NCBI GenBank assembly: GCA_001769125.1
Contig: MEOG01000039.1
Location: 1-64,000, forward strand
Direction of reading: 5' to 3'
Length of the DNA stretch: 64,000 nt
From: Bacteroidetes bacterium GWF2_35_48
GTDB lineage: Bacteria > Bacteroidota > Bacteroidia > Bacteroidales > GWF2-35-48
Shown here: positions 50,853 through 58,815 of the stretch, piece by piece
Layout of the letters: every line of letters begins with the position of its first letter
How positions within the stretch are numbered: the stretch's first letter is position 1
Program-made: the position numbers and the translations under genes
Notes under the pieces: generated by a model
What the model saw: the letters and a program-made list of their open reading frames with translations, nothing else
Told to the model about the DNA's origin: nothing
The model's database searches: none

Positions 50853-51752
50853 TTATTCCTGAATTTTTATTGTTATATTTATAAATCCGTTTGTTCCCGG
50901 GCTTACAGAATTTATCTTTATAAGACCCACTTTGCCTTCATGATTGCTGAAAGAAACGACCATGCCCGGCTGCATATCTTTTCCTTTTCTTTTCCCATCT
51001 ATTGCATTGAATACAGCAAATAAAAGGCTGTCGTTATTACTTTGATCGAATTGCTGAGCCGTAACATTTGTAGTATCATAACGGGTTTCATTTTTGGGTA
51101 TCCAATCCGCAAGTCCTGGAAATACAGCAGGGGCGTCGCTTTCATTGGGCGAGGAAAGTGTGGCATCATAAATATCGTAATAATAAATAATATCAATTAT
51201 GTTTTTATTTTGTTCTGCTTCCTGATAAAAGTACCGAAGCCCATTATTTAATGAAAAAAAGCCTCCATGGCTGCTATTGTTTTGCGCTCCCAGTGTAAAA
51301 TTTGAATAAGTAATAATTGAGCCATAAATTGATGTTGAGGCTTTTTTCAATGTCAGAGAAATACTTTTTTTATTGCGATTTCTGTCCATTACAGTAAAAA
51401 TCCATGTTTCATTTTCGGCATTTGATTTCACAATATTTTTTTTATACAAAACATTGTTTGTATTTAATCCACTGTCAAGTGCTGTGCGTACAGTTCCATC
51501 ATCAACAGCTACATTTAAAAATGTAATATTGTTATCGGATCCATTAGCCCAAATGCCAATTTTTATTACCGTTCCAAGCTGCACCGATGTATCTGAAAAA
51601 ACAAAACCTGAATCATTTATAAATGATATTTCCGGGGGAATATTGCTTCGCTCTTTTTTACATGATAAAATAAATATGATAAAAAACGATATGATAAAAA
51701 AAACATATCGCAAGCAATAATAAAAGTTAAATTCTTTCAGCTTAATATTCAT
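50853..51752 (-). CDS. Surface lipoprotein partner of TonB receptor (pair 1)
   Basis: A 299-residue lipoprotein (signal ending FIIFILSCKKER), upstream of and co-directional with its receptor gene, separated by 68 bases that contain a cgctccatgaagcgatg hairpin. It is a paralogue of 47269-48186, sharing TWIFTVMDRNR and the C-terminal KIQE. The beta-rich mature part has no family I can name. Likely a surface ligand-binding or receptor-capping partner. The stop of the preceding membrane-protein gene lies four bases away, so it belongs to the same transcript. Confidence 0.82.
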   Translation of the reverse strand: MNIKLKEFNFYYCLRYVFFIISFFIIFILSCKKERSNIPPEISFINDSGFVFSDTSVQLGTVIKIGIWANGSDNNITFLNVAVDDGTVRTALDSGLNTNNVLYKKNIVKSNAENETWIFTVMDRNRNKKSISLTLKKASTSIYGSIITYSNFTLGAQNNSSHGGFFSLNNGLRYFYQEAEQNKNIIDIIYYYDIYDATLSSPNESDAPAVFPGLADWIPKNETRYDTTNVTAQQFDQSNNDSLLFAVFNAIDGKRKGKDMQPGMVVSFSNHEGKVGLIKINSVSPGTNGFINITIKIQE

Positions 51753-51756
51753 TTAT

Positions 51757-52329
51757 TTATTTATTCTTTGAAACAGCTTTAATAATAAGTATTCCGATCA
51801 GAGTTCCGGTAAGTCCAAAAAAGAAATGCGTTGCAAGGGGATACACGAATCCAACCAGCAGGGAGGCATAAGGAAATCCCGAAACCATTGAAATCAGAAT
51901 TCGTAATACGGGAATCATCATCCAGCCAATACCACCGGCAAGAGCGATAAGCCACCATTTGGAACCGAGGCGGTTTGTAAAACCGAAAAGCATATCAAGA
52001 ATTACACCCAATGTAATATAAACAACTGGCATAAAGGGATCATGAAATCCAAGTACATTAACATAAAGCAATAGGGAAGCTCCCAGACAACTCAGGCTTG
52101 TTGCAAAAGGTAAGCGTGAAATATATCGTGAAGAAACCATCAGCAACATAAACACCAAACCGTGTTTTCCGGGAAGTTTCATAGGAATGCGTAGTTTGGC
52201 ATGCAAAGCTACGGCAAGCATTCCAAGTAAGAGAAGAAATAAAATTTCTAAGGCAAGAGCCAGCTTTGCATTATTCGGTAATACTTTTGATATGCTCTTT
52301 GGGAGCAACCTTCCATTTACATTTTCCAT
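51757..52329 (-). CDS. Polytopic membrane protein (possible transporter S-component type)
   Basis: A 190-residue protein with about five or six transmembrane helices (ALALEILFLLLLGMLAVAL, GLVFMLLMVSSRYISRL, LGASLLLYVNVLGF, MPVVYITLGVILDMLFGF, WWLIALAGGIGWMMIPVLRI, FFFGLTGTLIGILIIKA). The size and the alternating small-residue helices recall substrate-specific components of ECF-type importers, but I see no characteristic motif, and no ECF ATPase is nearby, so this is a guess. Its start overlaps the end of the upstream IGIDDTD gene by 59 bases, so the two are translated together. It is followed four bases later by the lipoprotein gene. Confidence 0.7.
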   Translation of the reverse strand: MENVNGRLLPKSISKVLPNNAKLALALEILFLLLLGMLAVALHAKLRIPMKLPGKHGLVFMLLMVSSRYISRLPFATSLSCLGASLLLYVNVLGFHDPFMPVVYITLGVILDMLFGFTNRLGSKWWLIALAGGIGWMMIPVLRILISMVSGFPYASLLVGFVYPLATHFFFGLTGTLIGILIIKAVSKNK

Positions 52330-53008
52330 TATTTGTATCCTCCTGTGTAATTAAAGTTATTTTATTATTTTTCATCATGGGTCTGCACCATTCACCCAGA
52401 TCAATATTCTCGTGATCCTCAACCGGAGTACCCTCCATGCTGATTATTGATTCAATTCTGGTTATTTTTTTTAATTCTCCCGCCAGATGCACTCCTCTGA
52501 GTTCCCTCAATTGATTAAGCCATAAAACACGACCATCGTTTCCTTCTTTACGTAATCCGACAGCTGCAAGAGAGCCAATCACGCCTATTTTCTTCCCGGT
52601 AAGCCCTTCCAGATGAATCCCTTCGCTGGTGGCAAGGCTATGCGCCTGCTCTTTAGTGAGAATGATTTTTTTTGCATCATTCCCCCATTTTACAACATTT
52701 TCGTGCACTTTTTCATATTCAGCAACACAGAGTCCCACATCAGAAAAAAAGGCACCAGCTCTTTTCAGGTATTTACGGCAAAAAATAATAATTTCCTCTT
52801 TGTCTGCTTTTGCATTCACAAGAAGGCATGCAGAGCTGTTGTGCGACGTGAAAGGAATCCTTTTATCAACCAAAAGCTGATGGCGGGTAATGCAAAAAAG
52901 ATCAGCAAGACCTGCATTCATAAGCTTTAAGCCCATCTGGCGTGCCCGATGCCCAGTACCTTTGCTCCAGCGGTTATCTGTATCATCTATTCCTATCAAT
53001 AATGTCAT
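52271..53008 (-). CDS. IGIDDTD-domain protein (TiaS N-terminal-like)
   Basis: A 245-residue cytoplasmic protein. Its start (TLLIGIDDTDNRWSKGTG) is the signature of the N-terminal domain of TiaS, the archaeal tRNA-Ile2 agmatidine synthetase, and of related proteins. It continues with ITRHQLLVDKRIPFTSHNSS, where the HN-SS segment fits the TiaS-like loop. The zinc-ribbon and OB domains of TiaS are absent. It is unlikely to modify tRNA, because bacteria use TilS lysidine chemistry; I infer a related nucleotide or phosphate chemistry linked to the uptake genes. The start is the ATG at 53006-53008, just downstream of a TACTTTTG box. It overlaps the following membrane-protein gene by 59 bases. Confidence 0.72.
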   Translation of the reverse strand: MTLLIGIDDTDNRWSKGTGHRARQMGLKLMNAGLADLFCITRHQLLVDKRIPFTSHNSSACLLVNAKADKEEIIIFCRKYLKRAGAFFSDVGLCVAEYEKVHENVVKWGNDAKKIILTKEQAHSLATSEGIHLEGLTGKKIGVIGSLAAVGLRKEGNDGRVLWLNQLRELRGVHLAGELKKITRIESIISMEGTPVEDHENIDLGEWCRPMMKNNKITLITQEDTNNGKCKWKVAPKEHIKSITE

Positions 53009-53035
53009 TGCCGAATAGTATTTTTCTTCATATCG

Positions 53036-53043
53036 CAAAAGTA
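53036..53043 (-). promoter_or_regulatory. -7 box TACTTTTG at the head of the receptor block
   Basis: On the minus strand TACTTTTGCGATATGAAG precedes the IGIDDTD gene by 28 bases. The TTACTTTTGCGATATGA stretch is the same as at 44641-44656. The -33 element is unclear. This would drive the whole IGIDDTD-membrane-lipoprotein-receptor block. Confidence 0.45.
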
Positions 53044-53102
53044 AAAACATATTTGAAAAATAAAAATATTATATGTCGGAATTTGTGAATTGGGGTTTAA
53101 AG

Positions 53103-53172
53103 TTGCAGGTTGCAGGTTGCAGGTTACAGGTTACAGGTTACAGGTTACAGGTTACAGGTTACAGGTTGCAGC
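53103..53172. repeat. Heptamer tandem repeat ttgcagg/ttacagg
   Basis: Three ttgcagg units are followed by six ttacagg units and a final ttgcag, all at exact 7-base steps. The gap around it (53009-53389, 381 bases) otherwise holds a cctgccctgcc palindrome fragment at about 53186-53210 and a promoter-like box at 53359. The unit is the reverse complement of the one at 17947-17974. Confidence 0.85.
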
Positions 53173-53358
53173 CATAGGTTGAGACTGCCTGCCCTGCCAT
53201 AGCAGTGGTCGAAATTCTATTTGCAGGTTGCTTTGCTAAGAGCATCTTATCCGAATAAAAATTTTCAGCATGAATTTTGTATAGTTAAATTTTCAATTTT
53301 TCACACTTCTCCTTTTTATAAAATTTACATCAAAGATTTTCAATTAAAATGAAATAAT

Positions 53359-53366
53359 TACATTTG
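53359..53366 (+). promoter_or_regulatory. -7 box TACATTTG for the YfaP-like gene
   Basis: TACATTTG fits TAnnTTTG and lies 23 bases before the ATG at 53390. No clear -33 element. Confidence 0.45.
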
Positions 53367-53389
53367 TAAAAATTTAAACCTAATAAAAC

Positions 53390-54214
53390 ATGAGAACAAC
53401 CGTATTTTTTATAGCCCTGATTCTGGTAACATGCATGTCGTTTGCACAGAGAAACAAAAAGAAAAATCAGAAAATCAGTGAAGAGAAGAAATCAGAAATA
53501 AACAGAGAAAGCAAAATGCAGCATGAAGAGTTTGAAGATACTTTCCGTGAAGACGAAGAAAAACAGATGACCCTTCGTTTTATTGATGCAAAGACAGGAA
53601 ACGGTGTTCAGAATGCAACGATAACCATACAAGATTTTGGCGATTTCACAACAGATATGGAAGGAAAAATTGTTTTCCCGAATATAGAAAAAGATCAGAT
53701 TATTTTATGTCAGTTCAATTGCAGCGGTTATATTACAGCAACGTTTAAAACAGAAGTTATTGCCGGATCATTATTTTATAACCGGTTTACTGTTTCACCT
53801 GTTTTAAAACTTGGTTCTATAAGAATTGTTCTTGATTGGGATTCCAAACCCGGAGATTTAGATTCACATCTGGAAAAGAAAAATGTGTATCATATTTCAT
53901 ACAGAAACGCAAAAATCGCAGCAGACGGACAGGCCATGCTCGACAGAGACGATATGGACGGATACGGTCCTGAAACAATTACAGCTATGGAGATTTCAAG
54001 CGAAATGGATTATGACTATTTTGTTCATGATTACACCAATCAATACAAAGGCAATTCAGATCAACTTTCAAAATCAAGGGCGCATGTTATGGTTTACGGA
54101 AATAACAAACTGATGAATGAATTTCACGTACCCGCTGGTCAAAGTGGGACAAAATGGAATGTTTTCAAAATTTCAGGCGGACAAGTTGTACCAGTGAATA
54201 GTATTGGGAATTAA
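53390..54214 (+). CDS. Secreted YfaP-like (DUF2135-type) protein
   Basis: A 274-residue exported protein: signal peptide (about 1-20, ending SFAQ), a charged linker (about 21-58, rich in K and E), a carboxypeptidase-regulatory-like beta domain ([19 protein letters not shown], about 60-115) and a YfaP-like domain (about 140-270) with [32 protein letters not shown] and HVMVYGNNK. In the family the D and H residues of this region are thought to form a metal or peptide site; here that is inferred from resemblance. It converges on zupT, with which it overlaps by four bases. Confidence 0.75.
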   Translation: MRTTVFFIALILVTCMSFAQRNKKKNQKISEEKKSEINRESKMQHEEFEDTFREDEEKQMTLRFIDAKTGNGVQNATITIQDFGDFTTDMEGKIVFPNIEKDQIILCQFNCSGYITATFKTEVIAGSLFYNRFTVSPVLKLGSIRIVLDWDSKPGDLDSHLEKKNVYHISYRNAKIAADGQAMLDRDDMDGYGPETITAMEISSEMDYDYFVHDYTNQYKGNSDQLSKSRAHVMVYGNNKLMNEFHVPAGQSGTKWNVFKISGGQVVPVNSIGN

Positions 54215-55023
54215 GCGAAAAGTAGCAGGCTGACAGCCATCAAAGCCATTCCTGCAATAAGCCCATAAATAATAACATGGTGTTTACCGAATTTTTCTGC
54301 TGTTGGTAATAATTCATCCAACGAAATGTATATCATTATTCCTGCTACTCCTGCAAACAGGCATCCGAATATAGCCGGGCTGAAAAAATTCAACAAAATA
54401 AAATAGCCCAATACAGCTCCTATTGGCTCTGCCAGACCCGATAAAAAAGAAAATAAAAAAGCTTTTTTTCTGCTTCCTGTTGCGTAGTAAATAGGAACAG
54501 AAACTGCAATTCCCTCAGGAATGTTATGAATGGCTATTGCAACCGCAATGCTGATACCCATAGCCGGTGCTTCAAGTGCTCCGACAAAGGTGGCAAGACC
54601 TTCCGGGAAATTATGAATTGTAATTGCAAGCGCAGAGAACAAGCCCATTCGTAAAAGTTTTTTTTTTGATGCAGAAGATGGCGCAGAGCCAAGTTTGCTC
54701 AGGTCTTTGTATTCATGCGGATTATCGGGAGATGGTACTAGTTTATCTATTAAAGCAATAAGAGCTATTCCGGCAAAAAATGACACGATTGTTATGATAT
54801 TACCTTCCTTTGCTCCATACACCGCTTCAAGAGAATCTTTCGCTTTTGCAAAAATTTCAACAAGAGAAACGTAAATCATAACACCGGCAGAAAAACCCAA
54901 GGACCCTGCCAGAAATTGAGGATTATAGCGTTTTGAGACAAATGCTATCGTACTCCCGATGCCTGTGGATAAACCGGCAAAAAGTGTAAGTCCGAATGCA
55001 AAAAGAATGTTTTCCGTGGTCAT
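54211..55023 (-). CDS. zupT: ZupT, ZIP-family zinc transporter
   Basis: A 270-residue inner-membrane transporter of divalent metals, mainly zinc, with about eight helices. The two metal-coordinating motifs are present: [12 protein letters not shown] and [13 protein letters not shown] histidine-poor cytoplasmic loop ([12 protein letters not shown]) separates the halves. The length and motifs match ZupT. It overlaps the end of the converging YfaP-like gene by four bases. Upstream lies a heptamer repeat; no Zur-type box was recognised. Confidence 0.95.
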   Translation of the reverse strand: MTTENILFAFGLTLFAGLSTGIGSTIAFVSKRYNPQFLAGSLGFSAGVMIYVSLVEIFAKAKDSLEAVYGAKEGNIITIVSFFAGIALIALIDKLVPSPDNPHEYKDLSKLGSAPSSASKKKLLRMGLFSALAITIHNFPEGLATFVGALEAPAMGISIAVAIAIHNIPEGIAVSVPIYYATGSRKKAFLFSFLSGLAEPIGAVLGYFILLNFFSPAIFGCLFAGVAGIMIYISLDELLPTAEKFGKHHVIIYGLIAGMALMAVSLLLFA

Positions 55024-55057
55024 TGTTTTAACCGATTATTATATTGATATAAATTTG

Positions 55058-55092
55058 TTGCAGGTTGCAGGTTGCAAATTTCAGGTTTCAGG
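55058..55092. repeat. Heptamer tandem repeat ttgcagg/tttcagg
   Basis: Units ttgcagg, ttgcagg, ttgcaaa, tttcagg, tttcagg follow at 7-base steps, then a degenerate ttaaccgcaggttg. It lies upstream of zupT. Confidence 0.75.
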
Positions 55093-55179
55093 TTAACCGC
55101 AGGTTGAACTGCCCGTGGTGCTTTGCGACATCGAAACCCAGATTGCAAGTTTGTTATTAGTATCATAAGTCAATACTAA

Positions 55180-55395
55180 TTATTTCTTTAAAGGTTCCAG
55201 CAAACTTTCCAAACCATTTGTTTTAATTTCAAAAAGAGTTTGCAGCAGCATGCCAAGTCTGCCAGTTGGAAAGCCCTTTGCAGAAAACCATTCAAGATAA
55301 TATGCCGGCAGATCGCACAATATACGATCTTTGTATTTTCCAAAGGGCATTTTCATGCTTACAAGGTCGAGAAGTATTGTTTTGTCGAAATCCAT
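55180..55395 (-). CDS. DUF3820-family small protein
   Basis: A 71-residue protein with the family pattern of DUF3820: MPFGKYKDRILCDLPAYYLEW followed by GRLGMLLQTLFEIKTNG (each quoted in part). The KMPFGKYKG-like start and the YLxWF helix are diagnostic. Function is not established. It is four bases downstream of the next gene on the same strand, so the two are probably co-transcribed. Confidence 0.85.
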   Translation of the reverse strand: MDFDKTILLDLVSMKMPFGKYKDRILCDLPAYYLEWFSAKGFPTGRLGMLLQTLFEIKTNGLESLLEPLKK

Positions 55396-55398
55396 AAC

Positions 55399-55884
55399 TT
55401 ATTTTATTTTTCCTAAAATTACCACATAATTTTTTCCGTATTTTTTCGCGCATTTAGGGCAGGTTGTATACCACATAAACATTTTTTCTGAACAATATCC
55501 CTTGGTTTTTATTGTGCTTTCAAAATCTTTACACCATTTACCTGTATCTTTAAAATTTCCCTCATAAACTTTGCAGTAATAAGAACCGCTGAAAACTATA
55601 GTTTCTGAATCAGGAATTTTTTTATCAACAGCAAGATACAGATTTATGTTCCATGCAGAAGTATGCTCAGAAAGGCAAAGATATTCAGGAACAGATGCAC
55701 TTGCCTCTCTCACTTTTTTATCAAGCCGTCTCATTACATTTCCAAAATTTAGAGGCATATAAAGAAAAGTACATACTTTATCTTTGATGAATGTTTTTTT
55801 ATTCCAATCAATGATTTTGTCATCCCATTGCGATGGCTCGAATTCAGGACAGCAAATTGCTTCAGATGGTTTTTGATTTGTCAT
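55399..55884 (-). CDS. Conserved protein of unknown function with C-terminal CxxC
   Basis: A 161-residue cytoplasmic protein, sometimes labelled hydrolase in databases, but I cannot assign a reaction. It begins with a conserved-looking CCPEFEPSQWDDKII segment, has LYMPLNFGNVMRRLDKKV in the middle, and ends with TTCPKCAKKYGKNYVVILGKI, a CxxC pair that may bind metal. Five other cysteines are spread through the sequence. It is followed by the DUF3820 gene. Its upstream edge lies 14 bases from the inverted-repeat element at 55899. Confidence 0.7.
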   Translation of the reverse strand: MTNQKPSEAICCPEFEPSQWDDKIIDWNKKTFIKDKVCTFLYMPLNFGNVMRRLDKKVREASASVPEYLCLSEHTSAWNINLYLAVDKKIPDSETIVFSGSYYCKVYEGNFKDTGKWCKDFESTIKTKGYCSEKMFMWYTTCPKCAKKYGKNYVVILGKIK

Positions 55885-55898
55885 GTTTTACTGTAGTT

Positions 55899-56043
55899 AG
55901 TGTCCGCAAGAAAACTATGTGTTTGATAAAGAAAACGTCAAATACAAGGCTTTCGAAGTCATGAAAACCAAGGAGTTTACTTTTGTAAATGACTGTTTTC
56001 ATGACGAGAGTAACGCAGTAGTTGGCGTTTTCTTGCAAACACT
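55899..56043. mobile_element. Small inverted-repeat element, copy B (145 bp)
   Basis: Ends are agtgtccgcaagaaaac and gttttcttgcaaacact, inverted repeats with two mismatches. The direct repeat agtt brackets it (55895-55898 and 56044-56047), a 4-bp target duplication. Inner pairs are gaaaacgtcaa/ttggcgttttc (55931-55941 and 56022-56032) and gtcatgaaaac/gttttcatgac (55958-55968 and 55995-56005). The loop segments ggcttNcgaag and (g/c)agtaacg are shared with copy A. It is non-coding and lies between two minus-strand genes, three bases after the stop of the DUF3788 gene. Confidence 0.85.
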
Positions 56044-56048
56044 AGTTA

Positions 56049-56465
56049 TTAATTTGAATTTTTTATCTCTATCAGTTTAAATAAATCGTTTAATAAAACT
56101 TTGTCTTTAATGTCAATTCTTATTCCTCTGCCTTCTGCATAAACTTTAGCGTTGAGGAGTTCTTGTTTTAAAATTTCTGCGATGTTGCTTTCAATTATTT
56201 TATTCGTTGCTTTTTGTCCGAATACAAAAGCAATTTTGAAAAATTTATCACGGGGCAGCAAATAAATCAGTACTCTTTTTTTATCACTAATCCTGAAACT
56301 CCATCCATATTTATTACCAGAAAAATGCCAGGAATCTTTTGCTGTAGGTTTAATTTTGAACGTAAAATCTGAGATTATTTTCCAAATATCAAATGTATCT
56401 CCAATAGCCGCTTTCAGGTCTTCTGCTCCAGGTGTTTTTTTCTTATCAGTAAAAATGCTTTGCAT
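56049..56465 (-). CDS. DUF3788-family protein
   Basis: A 138-residue cytoplasmic protein. The DUF3788 pattern is clear: MQSIFTDKKKTPGAEDLKAA, then WHFSGNKYGWSFRI, KKRVLIYLLPRDKFFKIAF and FGQKATNKI (some quoted in part). Function unknown. The start is the ATG at 56463-56465; the upstream open frame is AT-derived. It stands upstream of the inverted-repeat element, with which its stop codon almost abuts. Confidence 0.82.
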   Translation of the reverse strand: MQSIFTDKKKTPGAEDLKAAIGDTFDIWKIISDFTFKIKPTAKDSWHFSGNKYGWSFRISDKKRVLIYLLPRDKFFKIAFVFGQKATNKIIESNIAEILKQELLNAKVYAEGRGIRIDIKDKVLLNDLFKLIEIKNSN

Positions 56466-56550
56466 AATAATAAAGAATATTGATGTTTTTTTATTTTTTT
56501 GGTAATTCGACAAAAATAGTGGAATTGTTAAATTAGGTAGATTGAAAATA

Positions 56551-56606
56551 GTTTCATGTTTCATGTTTCTGATGAAACGAACCTTAAACTTGAAACTTTA
56601 AACCTG
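56551..56606. repeat. Heptamer repeat gtttcat and aaacttg
   Basis: gtttcat occurs twice and then gtttctg, at 7-base steps (56551-56571). The complementary aaacttg, aaacttt, aaacctg follow at the same spacing (56586-56606). It is another 7-base-period array in a gap of 280 bases between two divergent genes. Confidence 0.6.
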
Positions 56607-56720
56607 TAACTAAATAAAGCATTCACTAAAAATGTCGAATAACCATTTTTTTCCTATCATGTAAATATAATATTTGTAATTATATATCTGAATTTTTACA
56701 TAAAAAATAATTTGTTTTTT

Positions 56721-56728
56721 TACTTTTG
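56721..56728 (+). promoter_or_regulatory. -7 box TACTTTTG for the O-antigen-ligase-like gene
   Basis: TACTTTTG fits TAnnTTTG and lies 17 bases before the ATG at 56746. It is preceded by AT-rich sequence without a clear -33 element. Confidence 0.4.
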
Positions 56729-56745
56729 AAAAAATATTATTTGCA

Positions 56746-58815
56746 ATGAGCAAGCAATTAAAAAGTGTTTTTTTTAATCTAATCTATCTGCTTCCCATTG
56801 GCATTATTCCCCTTGTTTTTTCTTTTTCAACCATTGACCCTGTTCTGCATCCACGCTTTACGGTTCTTGCGGCATTTGTTCTTTTATTTTCTTTCATGAC
56901 TTTATATGCGCATAGAAAAAAGAATTTGTTTTTTGTCCAAGAAAAATTTTTCACAATCTATCTTTTGTATTTTATTATTTCAAGCCTTAGTCTCTTTTAT
57001 TATTCCATAAATTTTGCGGATGGTCTCTTTGAATGGATGAAAATTTTTCTTGCCGGAGGTTTTCTTTTTCTATTGGTGCAAAACATGAAAAACGATGACG
57101 CGCTTATTGAAAAAATATCTAAAATTATTGTCATAGTTTCAGGAATAGCATTATTTACGGGTTTATTTCAGCTTTATGATATTTTAGTCCATGAAGGGCT
57201 TACGCATCAGTCTGCCTACAAGATGAGTTCTTTGTATGCCAATAAAAATATTTTTGCGGAAATAATGTTCGTGTCTCTGCCCTTCACTATTTACTGTGGT
57301 TTTACGTATCGGGGCTTATGGAAAATTTCTGGATTTCTTTTTAGTTTTTTTTCTGTGGTTTTAATAATAATTTCCCTAACAAGAGCTGTGTGGGTAGCTG
57401 CTATTCTAAGTTTTGTAATGAGCTTACCTCTGTTGTACTTTTTTTATTTTAGAAAATTTAAAACTATAAAAACAGGTGTTAAAAAAATTATAATTCTTTC
57501 AGCTATTTTTATTGCAGCATGCTCCATTGTTCTGTTTGTTTTTGCAAAATTTGGTTCTCTTGAAACTATTGTAAAACAATCGAAAAGCATTACGGGTTTT
57601 ACTTATGGCTCCACAAAAGACAGGATTGAGCTATGGAAAAAAACCTTTGAATTTTTTTATGAAAATCCGGTCGTCGGAACAGGTCTCGGTAGTTGGAAAA
57701 TCAATATTTTGAAATATGGAAATCAGGAATTAAAATCTGAAAATAATAGCACTTTTTACCAGCGTCCCCATAACGATTTCCTCTGGATTCTTACAGAACA
57801 AGGCATTTTTGGGCTTTCTGCATATCTGCTTTTATTATTCTTTTTTTACAAATATCTTTTTTCAATTTTTAAAAAATCTGAAGATCAAAAAACAAATTTA
57901 TTTTTCATCCTTATTTTTTTTGGGTTTACAGGATATTTGATTTTTTCATTGTTGAGTTTCCCGAAAGAAAGAATAGAGCACATTGTTTTTATTACCGCCA
58001 TGTTTGCTCCGGTTTTGATATACCGGTGGAAACTTTATCCTCCACGAAATCTTAAAAAAACTGGTACGTTAATTATTGTTATTTTATTAATTATTGTTTC
58101 AGGAATTGCTTTATATATCGGGATAAAACGAACAAGGGCTGAAATAAATACGATGTATGCATACAATGCGCGTGCAAATAGCAATTGGGCGGAAGTTGTC
58201 AGTAAAACGGATATTGCCCTTGATTATTTTTATCAGATAGACCCTGTGAGTACGCCTCTTTATTGGTATCGCGGGCTTGCAAATTATAATATGAATAAAA
58301 TGCAGGAAGCCTTTTCAGATTTTAAAAAGGCATATAAAATTAATCCTTATCATATTCATGTTATTAATAATCTTGGAACTTGTTATGCTTTGCAGCAAAA
58401 TACCAAAGAAGCGACAAGGCTTTTTAAAGAATCGCTGAAAATAGCTCCTAATTTTTCAGATGCTTCGCTAAACCTTTGCGCCGTATATTTTAATGATAAA
58501 AAATTTACCGATGCATATACGGTTTTTGAAAAGATTAATCCGGATACTATGAATCAAAAATACATACAGTTTTTAAAAATTATTGCAGGGGCACAACTCG
58601 AAGAAAAAATTGAAAAAGAAAAAAACAATCATTTGAAAGAATGGTATTCTAAATTAATTTCCAACGAAAAACTTTTTACAGAAATTTATCTTAAATCAAT
58701 AAAAAATCGTATTTCTTTTTCAAAGCAACTTCTTCTTGATTATATCTGGTGTTTAGAAAATAACAAAAAAAATAGTATTTTAGCAACCGAAATCAAACAA
58801 CAATTTTTCTTATGA
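56746..58815 (+). CDS. O-antigen-ligase-like (Wzy_C) membrane protein with TPR domain
   Basis: A 689-residue inner-membrane protein with about eleven helices. The Wzy_C/WaaL-type region lies in the middle: the SLTRAVWVAAILSF segment, the large periplasmic loop GTGLGSWKINILKYG to YQRPHNDFLWILTEQGIFG (about 300-350, each quoted in part), where RPHN is the typical catalytic-loop motif. The C-terminal part (about 475-600) has TPRs such as YNMNKMQEAFSDFKKAYKIN and a helical tail. It would ligate or polymerise a lipid-linked glycan at the periplasmic face, but the substrate is unknown. Its stop overlaps the next gene's start by four bases (ATGA). Confidence 0.88.
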   Translation: MSKQLKSVFFNLIYLLPIGIIPLVFSFSTIDPVLHPRFTVLAAFVLLFSFMTLYAHRKKNLFFVQEKFFTIYLLYFIISSLSLFYYSINFADGLFEWMKIFLAGGFLFLLVQNMKNDDALIEKISKIIVIVSGIALFTGLFQLYDILVHEGLTHQSAYKMSSLYANKNIFAEIMFVSLPFTIYCGFTYRGLWKISGFLFSFFSVVLIIISLTRAVWVAAILSFVMSLPLLYFFYFRKFKTIKTGVKKIIILSAIFIAACSIVLFVFAKFGSLETIVKQSKSITGFTYGSTKDRIELWKKTFEFFYENPVVGTGLGSWKINILKYGNQELKSENNSTFYQRPHNDFLWILTEQGIFGLSAYLLLLFFFYKYLFSIFKKSEDQKTNLFFILIFFGFTGYLIFSLLSFPKERIEHIVFITAMFAPVLIYRWKLYPPRNLKKTGTLIIVILLIIVSGIALYIGIKRTRAEINTMYAYNARANSNWAEVVSKTDIALDYFYQIDPVSTPLYWYRGLANYNMNKMQEAFSDFKKAYKINPYHIHVINNLGTCYALQQNTKEATRLFKESLKIAPNFSDASLNLCAVYFNDKKFTDAYTVFEKINPDTMNQKYIQFLKIIAGAQLEEKIEKEKNNHLKEWYSKLISNEKLFTEIYLKSIKNRISFSKQLLLDYIWCLENNKKNSILATEIKQQFFL

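Noticed and set aside
44890-53008. SusC/SusD polysaccharide utilisation locus
   Set aside because: The lipoproteins lack SusD-like TPR features and the receptors, under 800 residues, are shorter than SusC; no glycoside hydrolase is present.
53103-53172. Possible CRISPR array
   Set aside because: Units are seven bases with no spacers, and no cas gene is present.
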